Source: Stigmatella aurantiaca DW4/3-1 (lineage in GTDB: Bacteria; Myxococcota; Myxococcia; Myxococcales; Myxococcaceae). From it: DNA of 64,000 nt. The stretch spans positions 8,140,893 to 8,204,892 of the forward strand of contig NC_014623.1 in NCBI RefSeq assembly GCF_000165485.1. The letters are read 5' to 3'. Below, piece after piece: positions 45,604 to 52,169 of the stretch (position 1 is its first letter; each line of letters opens with the position of its first letter). The notes under the pieces were generated by a model that saw only the letters and a list, made by a program, of their open reading frames with translations, was not told the origin of the DNA and ran no database searches. The position numbers and the translations under genes are program-made.

Positions 45604-48600
45604 TCAGCGAGGCACCGAGGTGTACAGGGCGCTCACTTCGCTGTCGCTGAGGGCGCGGCCGAAGGCCTGCACCTCGTCGACCGCTCCGGCCCAATAGTCG
45701 GTGTTGCTGCCAGCGTATTTCGCGCGCCCGATCGCCAGCGGCCCGGTGCTCACCGTCACGGGGCCAGCCGTTGTGACCCCCACCCGTTGGCCATCGACGT
45801 ACAGCCGCAGTTCATTGCCAGCCCGGACGCCGACGAGGTGGTACCAGCGGCCCAGTTGCGGCGTCACGACGTATCTGGCGCGGTGCCCTCCAGGCTCGCT
45901 GAAAGCGAACGCCCCCTGCCCGTACTGTAGGTAGAACGGGTTCTCCGTCTGGCGGCCGTCCTGGCTGACCGCCGTCGCGTAGTTGCCCGGCAGCCTGTCG
46001 AGCGTCACCCACGCCGAGATCGAGTGGTCACCTCGGGTGTCCAGCACCGGGCCGGCGGTTTCAGCGAAGTCGCCGTTCCCGTCAAAGCGCAGCGCTTGCC
46101 CGCGGACCCCCGCCGTCCAGGCGGTGTTCCCATACAGCGTCACGTCGCTGTCCCCATCGGCGTCTTGGCCCAGCGTGCCACTGCCCTCGTCGAGCGGCCA
46201 GCGCCCGTGGCCAGGGTATGTCGCGTCCTCGCCCGCCGCGGCGCCGGCGGCGACCACCCGCAGGTTGATCTCGCGCACCGGCCCTGGGTCGACCTTCAGC
46301 ACCCGGCGGTCGTAGGTCCAGAAGCCGTTGAGCTCGTTCTCCACGTCGGTGATCTGGGTGTAGACCGAACCGGACAGCTCCGCCCTGGCAGCGGCCAGGT
46401 AGAAGGTCTGGGTGTTCTCGACGTACTTCGCGGTCAGCGCCGCCTTGTCCGCCACCCCGCTGTAGATGACCGTCGGCGCGCCCGGCCACAGGTGGCCCGG
46501 CGTGCGCAAGGTGAATCCACCGTGCTCGCCGTCCATGGCCGCGCGCGTGGCGTCCGGGAAGGCCGGGTCGTTGTTGCCATAATCGTGGTGGTCGAGGATG
46601 TCTCCCTTGCCGGAGTCGCCCTTGGAATCGCAGCAGTTCACGCCACTGTGCGCGTTGACCACCCGCGAGGGGTCCGCGGCCTTGACCTGATCGGCGATCT
46701 GGCCGGTCTCCACCCGGTTCCACTCGCCCCAGCCCTCGTTGAAGATCACCCAGCCCACGATGGCCGGCGAGTCGTGCAGTTGCTCCATCATGCGGCGGCC
46801 CTCGGTGAGGAACGCCTCCTGTCCTTGCACGTTCGTGATGCTCGCGGAGACGAAGTCCTGCCAGATCAGCAAGCCGATCTGGTCCGCGTGGTGGTACCAG
46901 CGCGCCGGCTCCACCTTGATGTGCTTGCGGATGGCATTGAACCCGAGGTCCTTCTGCGCCTGAAGATCCCAGCGCAGGGCCGCGTCGCTCGGCGCGGTGT
47001 AGAGCCCGTCGGGCCAGAACCCCTGGTCCAACATCGCAAGGGAGAAGATCGGCTTGCCGTTGAGCACCAGCTTCGGGAAGCCGCTGACGTCCTGGATCGC
47101 CACCGAGCGCATGCCGAAGTAGCTGCCGACAGTGTCGGTGCTCTGCCCCTCCGTGAGGGTGACATCGAGGTTGTAAAGGTACGGATCGTCCGGCGTCCAC
47201 AGGTGCGGCTGCGGCACCGAGAGCGTGAGAGGGGCGTTGGCTGGGCCGGTGACGGTGCCAACCACCTGGCCGTTGGCGTCGCGGGCCACGGCGGTGACGC
47301 TGGCACTGGCCGAGGCCGACGCGGAAAGGGCCTTGACGGAGAGCGTGCCCGCGATGTCCGGCGTGGTCACGATGTCATCGATCGCCACGGTGGGTACCGG
47401 CTCCAGCCAGACCGTCTGCCAGATGCCCGAGGACTGCGTGTAGACGATGCCGCCCGGACGGCGGGACTGCTTTCCGATCGGTTGATTGGGACCGGCGGTG
47501 TCGGTGACCGCGACGAGGATCTCCTGCTCACCCGCGCCGCGCAGCGCACTGGTGATGTCGGCGGTGAACGCGGTGTAGCCACCGAAGTGCTCGGCGACCT
47601 GCTGGCCGTTGACCCACACCCGCGCGTGGTGGTCCACCGCGCCGAAGTTCAGCAAGAGCCGCTGCCCGTTGCCGATCTGCCAGGACGCCGGCACGGTGAC
47701 GAGCTTGCGGTAGAACATGTGGTCCTCGTGGCGCTCCAGCCCGGACAGCTGGGACTCCACCGGGAACGGCACGATGATCCGCTCCGGCAGCGTCTGGCCA
47801 AACACCGGCTGCGCGCCCGCGGCCGCGGCGGCAAACTCCCACCGGCCGTTGAGGTTGAGCCACCGTTCGCGGACCTGCTGTGGCCGCGGGTACTCGGGCA
47901 GCGGGTGGTCCGGATCGAGCTGGTCGCCCCACTCGGTGCGCAGCCGGTGGGTTGACGCGTTGCTGGCGTCGCGAATGAGCTGCGGGACCACCGCGCCGTC
48001 CACGGTCAGGCCGCCGGTGCCGTCGTAAGAGACCCGGACGCGCTGGCCTCGCTGAACCGGTGCGGAGAGGATGACCTCGACGAGGGACGAGTCGTTGGAG
48101 GCGACGGCGGCCGAGGCCTGCGGCATCGCCACGGTATCGGCCTCCACCACCAGGTGCGGCATCAAGTCACCGAGCGCAGTGACCGGCCCTTCGAAGTCGA
48201 GCGTCAGCCGGCGGCCGTCCACACCGACGGCAAGCTCCACCGGGTAGATCTCGAAACCCACCGGCGGGGTGAACGCCGAGGAGGGAACGATCTGCTTGCC
48301 GATGGTGGCGCTCGACCAGCGCAGGAACATGTTCGCGCCGCCGACGTCTTGGAACATCTCCAGCCGGAAGTCATGTTCCTCGCCCGCGACGAGGTGCACC
48401 GGAGCACTCTGCTGCTCGATGTCCCAATCGCCGACCCAGTGGTCAATCACCGGCGCGCCATCGAGGAGCATCCGGAAGCCATTGTCGCCGATCGCGAAGA
48501 ACGTGTAGTCGCCGGTCTCCGGCACGGTCAGCCGGCCAGTCCATCGGGCCGTGGTGTGTTCGGTGCGGCCAGTCGCTGTCTCGAACATGGCCGCCAGACC

Positions 48601-48924
48601 GGGGAAGTTGATGTTCGGATCCAGCGCGACCGCACCGAGCTGGGCAAAGTCACGGGCGCCAGGTGCCGACATACGGAAGTACTCGCCCTTGAGACCGTGC
48701 ACCACCTCCGGTGTCGACGCATCTGGCGTCGACGCATCTGGCGTCGATGCATCCGGGGGCGATGCATCTGGCGTCGATGCATCTGGCGTCGATGCATCTG
48801 GCGTCGATGCATCTGGCGTCGATTCGTCCGGGTCCGATGACGAACAGCCGCTCAGTGGATGGCTTAGCACAAAGGCGAGTACCAGCAGGATCAGGGTGTG
48901 CGACCTGAACTCAGGGCGTGACAT
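45604..48924 (-). CDS. lipoprotein glycoside hydrolase family 2 with PA14 and LamG modules
   Basis: 1106 aa (AAGGGA before the ATG). The lipobox is HPLSGC, followed by a (STPDA)n linker of about nine units, then a PA14 domain (~75-215) that should bind sugar. A Big/ASH-like strand region follows. The GH2 jelly roll is LNGRWEFAA near 370 and the TIM barrel includes IVGWVIFNEGWGEWN, with Glu730 the expected acid/base. A C-terminal LamG/ConA-like domain covers ~950-1100. It is a surface-bound exo-glycosidase (beta-galactosidase/mannosidase-like; specificity unknown). The domain mix resembles actinobacterial and myxobacterial enzymes. Confidence 0.88.
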   Translation of the reverse strand: MSRPEFRSHTLILLVLAFVLSHPLSGCSSSDPDESTPDASTPDASTPDASTPDASPPDASTPDASTPDASTPEVVHGLKGEYFRMSAPGARDFAQLGAVALDPNINFPGLAAMFETATGRTEHTTARWTGRLTVPETGDYTFFAIGDNGFRMLLDGAPVIDHWVGDWDIEQQSAPVHLVAGEEHDFRLEMFQDVGGANMFLRWSSATIGKQIVPSSAFTPPVGFEIYPVELAVGVDGRRLTLDFEGPVTALGDLMPHLVVEADTVAMPQASAAVASNDSSLVEVILSAPVQRGQRVRVSYDGTGGLTVDGAVVPQLIRDASNASTHRLRTEWGDQLDPDHPLPEYPRPQQVRERWLNLNGRWEFAAAAAGAQPVFGQTLPERIIVPFPVESQLSGLERHEDHMFYRKLVTVPASWQIGNGQRLLLNFGAVDHHARVWVNGQQVAEHFGGYTAFTADITSALRGAGEQEILVAVTDTAGPNQPIGKQSRRPGGIVYTQSSGIWQTVWLEPVPTVAIDDIVTTPDIAGTLSVKALSASASASASVTAVARDANGQVVGTVTGPANAPLTLSVPQPHLWTPDDPYLYNLDVTLTEGQSTDTVGSYFGMRSVAIQDVSGFPKLVLNGKPIFSLAMLDQGFWPDGLYTAPSDAALRWDLQAQKDLGFNAIRKHIKVEPARWYHHADQIGLLIWQDFVSASITNVQGQEAFLTEGRRMMEQLHDSPAIVGWVIFNEGWGEWNRVETGQIADQVKAADPSRVVNAHSGVNCCDSKGDSGKGDILDHHDYGNNDPAFPDATRAAMDGEHGGFTLRTPGHLWPGAPTVIYSGVADKAALTAKYVENTQTFYLAAARAELSGSVYTQITDVENELNGFWTYDRRVLKVDPGPVREINLRVVAAGAAAGEDATYPGHGRWPLDEGSGTLGQDADGDSDVTLYGNTAWTAGVRGQALRFDGNGDFAETAGPVLDTRGDHSISAWVTLDRLPGNYATAVSQDGRQTENPFYLQYGQGAFAFSEPGGHRARYVVTPQLGRWYHLVGVRAGNELRLYVDGQRVGVTTAGPVTVSTGPLAIGRAKYAGSNTDYWAGAVDEVQAFGRALSDSEVSALYTSVPR
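48713..48830 (-). repeat. 15-bp tandem repeat coding the STPDA linker
   Basis: About eight copies of a GCATCTGGCGTCGAT-type unit with a few changes (one copy gives PPDA) lie inside the GH2 gene just after the lipobox. This is a likely slippage site; copy number should vary between strains while staying in frame. Confidence 0.9.
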
Positions 48925-49186
48925 GGCGTCCCTTCTTGAACTGTCTTGATCTGTTGTGGGGGTAAGACGCCGGAAAGCTTGGACGGCAAACGACCAGAAT
49001 GTCCATGACGAAGGCCACGCGCCAAACCCAAAGCCCCCTGCGTGTATCCAACTGTTGGCATGCCCACTGGATCCCCCGCCCCCTCAGCGAAGAGCCCGTG
49101 CGCTCCCTCGTGCAATGCGATCGGGATCCAGACAAGCCCCCCTGCTGGATCCCCGTTGCGGGGGCGTCCTCTCCCAGAAGGGGCTC

Positions 49187-49215
49187 TTGACGGAAAACCT
49201 CCCCGCGTGCATCTT
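49187..49215 (+). promoter_or_regulatory. candidate promoter of the thr leader
   Basis: TTGACG, 17 nt, CATCTT. The -35 is 5 of 6 to consensus, the -10 only 3 of 6. Transcription would start at about 49222, at or next to the leader ATG, which would explain why the leader peptide has no ribosome binding site (leaderless start). The rest of the 48925-49186 stretch is the GH2 upstream region, with only a small CCCCG/CGGGG hairpin at 49151-49163. Confidence 0.45.
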
Positions 49216-49222
49216 GACCAGC

Positions 49223-49294
49223 ATGAAGTTCAGCCAGCTCACGACTCGCACGACCACTCCCCGCACCGGCGGGCGAGCGGCTGTGCGCACGTAA
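49223..49294 (+). CDS. threonine-rich leader peptide, 23 aa
   Basis: Translation is MKFSQLTTRTTTPRT then GGRAAVRT, with Thr at positions 7, 8, 10, 11, 12, 15 and 23: seven of 23 codons. It ends with TAA 110 bp before a threonyl-tRNA synthetase. Short, biased leader peptides of this kind let ribosome stalling on scarce charged tRNA report the amino acid level. No Shine-Dalgarno is visible, and the frame is open further upstream, so the start is inferred. Confidence 0.65.
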   Translation: MKFSQLTTRTTTPRTGGRAAVRT

Positions 49295-49300
49295 GCTGAG

Positions 49301-49352
49301 CGCGCGGACACCGCAGCCCCGCCGGGACATCCGGACTGGGGCGCACCGCGCG
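49301..49352 (+). promoter_or_regulatory. nested GC-rich hairpin in the thr leader
   Basis: CGCGCGG (49301) pairs with CCGCGCG (49346), GCCCC (49316) with GGGGC (49338) and CCGG (49322) with CCGG (49331). Its right arm (GCGCAC, 49341) can instead pair with GTGCGC (49283) in the leader peptide coding part. No U-tract follows. Confidence 0.6.
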
Positions 49353-49368
49353 AATCGCTTCACCCCCG

Positions 49369-49397
49369 CTCCGGACCGGCTTTCACCGAACACGGAG
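49369..49397 (+). promoter_or_regulatory. anti-Shine-Dalgarno pairing upstream of the ThrRS gene
   Basis: CTCCG (49369-49373) can pair with CGGAG (49393-49397), which contains the synthetase ribosome binding site. CCGCTC (49366-49371) can instead pair with GAGCGG (49275-49280), just after the Thr codons. The two pairings exclude each other, so translation control is plausible. Confidence 0.55.
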
Positions 49398-49404
49398 AAC
49401 GGAC

Positions 49405-50598
49405 ATGTTGAGCGAACACGATCATCGAGCCCTGGGCGACCGCTTGGACCTCTTCCACTTGCAGGAGGAGGCCCCTGGCATGGTGTTCTGGCACCCCCGC
49501 GGCTTCGTCCTGTACCAGCTCTTGGAGGAGCGGGTCCGCCGCGAACTGGCCTCGGGCGGTTACCGCGAAGTGAGAACGCCGCAGGTGCTGGGCCAGCGCA
49601 TCTGGGAGAGCAGCGGCCACTGGCAGAACTTCCGCCACGGCATGTTCGTGCTGGATGACGGCGAGCGGCCCTTCGCGATGAAACCCGTGAGTTGCCCGGG
49701 ACACATCCAGCTCTTCCAGCGGCTCGCCCCTTCCTTCCGCTCCCTGCCCCTGCGCATGGCGGAGTTCGGGCTCGTTCACCGCAACGAATCCTCGGGCGCT
49801 TTGCATGGCCTGTTCCGCCTGCGCCAGTTCACGCAGGACGATGGCCACATCTTCTGCATGGAAGAGCAGGTGGCCGACGAAGTGGCCGCGTTCTGCCGCT
49901 CCCTGCGCGCCTTCTACCGGGGGTTTGGGTTCGAGGATGCCCAGGTGGCCTTCAGCAGCCGGCCCGCCCAGCGCGCCGGGGATGACGCGCTCTGGGACCG
50001 GGCCGAGGCCGCCTTGCTCGAAGCCGCGGGGCGCGTGGGGCTCGACTGCCGCATGCAGCCCGGCGAGGGCGCTTTCTACGGACCCAAGCTGGAGTTCATC
50101 TTGAAAGACCGGTCCGGCCGCGATTGGCAATGCGGAACGATCCAGCTCGACTTCGTCCTGCCCGAGCGTTTCGACCTGCACTATGTGGACTCAGGGGGCG
50201 AGAAGCGGCGCCCAGCCATGCTGCACCGGGCCATCTTCGGCAGCGTGGAGCGGTTCCTGGGCATCCTGCTGGAACATCACCAGGGGGTGCTTCCCGCCTG
50301 GCTGGCGCCAGAGCAGGTTCGCGTGCTTCCCGTGGGCGCGGACTCGCATGCCTACGCCGCCGAGGTCCAGGAGCATCTCTTGGCCGCGGGGCTCCGGGTG
50401 GAAGCAGATGCCCGGGGCGAGACGCTGTCCCGGCGCATCCTCGAAGCCCACCAGGACGCCGTGCCATTCGCCGTCTTGGTCGGCCCCCGGGAACAAGCGG
50501 GGCGTTCCATTCAGATCCGGGAGCGAGGCGGGGCGCAGCGGAACGCACCGTTGGCATCAGCGGCCGCCGAGCTTGCCGCGGCGTGCCACGCCTCCTGA
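49405..50598 (+). CDS. threonyl-tRNA synthetase lacking TGS and editing domains
   Basis: 397 aa from the ATG at 49405 (GGAG 8 bp upstream). It begins at LGDRLDLFHLQEEAPGMVFWH, equal to about residue 245 of E. coli ThrRS, so the TGS and N2 editing domains are absent. Motif 2 is LVHRNESSG, motif 3 FGSVERFLG, and the zinc ligands are Cys97 (SCPGH), His148 (QDDGH) and the His of LHRAIFGS. The anticodon-binding domain covers 295-395. It should charge tRNA-Thr but not clear mischarged Ser. It is probably a second copy used under threonine shortage or inhibitor stress; the main ThrRS is not in this window. Confidence 0.88.
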   Translation: MLSEHDHRALGDRLDLFHLQEEAPGMVFWHPRGFVLYQLLEERVRRELASGGYREVRTPQVLGQRIWESSGHWQNFRHGMFVLDDGERPFAMKPVSCPGHIQLFQRLAPSFRSLPLRMAEFGLVHRNESSGALHGLFRLRQFTQDDGHIFCMEEQVADEVAAFCRSLRAFYRGFGFEDAQVAFSSRPAQRAGDDALWDRAEAALLEAAGRVGLDCRMQPGEGAFYGPKLEFILKDRSGRDWQCGTIQLDFVLPERFDLHYVDSGGEKRRPAMLHRAIFGSVERFLGILLEHHQGVLPAWLAPEQVRVLPVGADSHAYAAEVQEHLLAAGLRVEADARGETLSRRILEAHQDAVPFAVLVGPREQAGRSIQIRERGGAQRNAPLASAAAELAAACHAS

Positions 50599-50617
50599 GC
50601 CCCTGGGGGGTTGCGGC

Positions 50618-51286
50618 TTACTTGCCCTGACTGCTCGAGCCAGAGACCTTGGGCATCACGTCCACGGCAGGCTCGGGCAGCGGGTTCAACGGCCGCAGCC
50701 CCATTCCCATGGGCAGCCACGCCTCCCGGAAGGACGCCGTTCCGATCGAGGAGGCGCGGACCACCAAGGCGGTCGACACTTCCACGCTCACGTGCTCGTC
50801 CACCCGCATCGTCTCGGCACGGGCACGAAGAGCCTCTTTCTCCCCCAGCACCTCGTCCGCGCTCGCGTCGTCCAGGACATAGACAAAGGTGCGGAAGGGG
50901 CTCGGGGCCGTCGTGGGGCCGTCATTCAGTGCGTCCCCTTTGCCTTCCATCCGGCGCTTCGGCAGGGCCGCCCCCGGACACCCAAGCTGCATCCGCACCG
51001 GGGCCTGGCGATAGCGAGCCACGTCCCAGTCAGGATGCGCCCCCTCCACGGTGGCCACATCCGCCCTCAGGCGGCTCAACACCTCCTCGCCCCGGTCCGC
51101 CAGCCCGGGGGCCAGTTCCACACAGAGTTGGAGGGCCTGACGCTCGGCCACCAGCAACCCCCCCTCGAAATTCAGATGGGAGTGCTCGGCCACCTCCGGC
51201 TCCTCCCCCGCGCATCGGACGCCCAGCCCCAGCACTCCCAGCATCGCGGTCACGTGAACCCACTCCCGCATCGAAAGCTTTCTCAT
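50618..51286 (-). CDS. putative lipoprotein of unknown function, 222 aa
   Basis: The N-terminal hydrophobic segment ends LGLGVRCAGEE, a weak lipobox (Arg before Cys is unusual). The rest is soluble, with three or four cysteines and no family I recognise. It lies 23 bp after the metalloprotease gene on the same strand, so the two are likely one operon; it might be an inhibitor or partner of that protease, but nothing proves it. It converges with the synthetase, 19 bp apart. Confidence 0.6.
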   Translation of the reverse strand: MRKLSMREWVHVTAMLGVLGLGVRCAGEEPEVAEHSHLNFEGGLLVAERQALQLCVELAPGLADRGEEVLSRLRADVATVEGAHPDWDVARYRQAPVRMQLGCPGAALPKRRMEGKGDALNDGPTTAPSPFRTFVYVLDDASADEVLGEKEALRARAETMRVDEHVSVEVSTALVVRASSIGTASFREAWLPMGMGLRPLNPLPEPAVDVMPKVSGSSSQGK

Positions 51287-51309
51287 GGCGCATTCCTTTC
51301 CAACGGAAC

Positions 51310-52059
51310 TCAGTTCCTGCGGTCCTGGATCTTCTTCACGGACGTGAAGTCACTCGCGGTGGGATGCCAGACGGGATCCGTGCACCCCAGCGAGGAATAC
51401 AAGTCATTGTGCATGACGCTGTTCATGCAGTGGCCGGAGTAGTCCGGATCCTTCAGCCCCAGGATGTGGCCCGTCTCATGGTTGATGAACTTGCGCGCCC
51501 GCGTCAGGTTCCCGCTGATGTGCTCGGCCTTGAGATAAGAGTAGACCCACTTGAAGTGGGTATGCCCGTTCACCGGATCGACCACGGGGTTGTCCTGGAC
51601 GACGCAGCTATAAATGTCCCCTCCGCATTGGGAGGCCCACGAATTGGCGATCTGGTATTCGATCTCGATCGCGGCGCGGCTGGCCGAATCGAATTCATTG
51701 CAGAACTTCTTGGCGCGCCACAGATCGACCCGCCATTCCCCCGTGCCATCCCAGATCTGGCTGTCGCTCAGCTTCACGAGCGTCTCCTCGATGAGGTTCG
51801 CCATCTGGGTGGCATTGACGGCCGCCGTATGAGACAGGATGCAGTACTCCTCGTCCTGCGAGCCCGGTGACGTGGCCGTTCCATCGTTGCCGTGAATCGT
51901 AGAGACGTGAACCTGGTACGAGCCGTTGTGCGAGTGCGACGCATGGGCCAACGGCAGTTGCCTCCAGGCCACGAAAGACAGCACCGACACCCAGCCCAGG
52001 GCAATCCAACGGGGCAACCGGCGGTGCGGCAGAGCAGCTTCTCGGGAAGGGAAATGCAT
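51310..52059 (-). CDS. membrane-anchored or secreted matrixin-like zinc metalloprotease
   Basis: 249 aa from the ATG at 52059 (GGAG 7 bp upstream); a longer frame to 52128 lacks a site. Hydrophobic signal/anchor at about 15-35 ending LAHAS. INHETGHILGLKDPD gives HExxHxxGxxD, and NSVMHND the Met-turn, so it is a metzincin-like enzyme with Asp in place of the third His. Several cysteines suggest disulfides. No prodomain switch Cys was found. It is expected outside the cytoplasm. Confidence 0.78.
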   Translation of the reverse strand: MHFPSREAALPHRRLPRWIALGWVSVLSFVAWRQLPLAHASHSHNGSYQVHVSTIHGNDGTATSPGSQDEEYCILSHTAAVNATQMANLIEETLVKLSDSQIWDGTGEWRVDLWRAKKFCNEFDSASRAAIEIEYQIANSWASQCGGDIYSCVVQDNPVVDPVNGHTHFKWVYSYLKAEHISGNLTRARKFINHETGHILGLKDPDYSGHCMNSVMHNDLYSSLGCTDPVWHPTASDFTSVKKIQDRRN

Positions 52060-52169
52060 GGGTTTCTCCAGGAGGCGCAGATCCATCTCGGCTCCTGCCC
52101 ACCAATCAACCCCAGCAAACCCAACCAATCAATATTTCCGCGAATGACCCGCCGCGTCCAAAGCGAACG

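Noticed and set aside
48713-48830. Short direct repeats as a possible CRISPR array
   Set aside because: The units are adjacent 15-bp coding repeats with no spacers, inside a lipoprotein linker.
49337-49350. T-box-like sequence TGGGGCGCACCGCG ahead of the ThrRS gene
   Set aside because: It matches most of the AGGGTGGNACCGCG antiterminator core, but the bulge lacks the UGGU expected to pair with the ACCA end of tRNA-Thr, and I could not build a Stem I with a Thr specifier loop. The leader peptide explains the region better; a covariance-model search would settle it.
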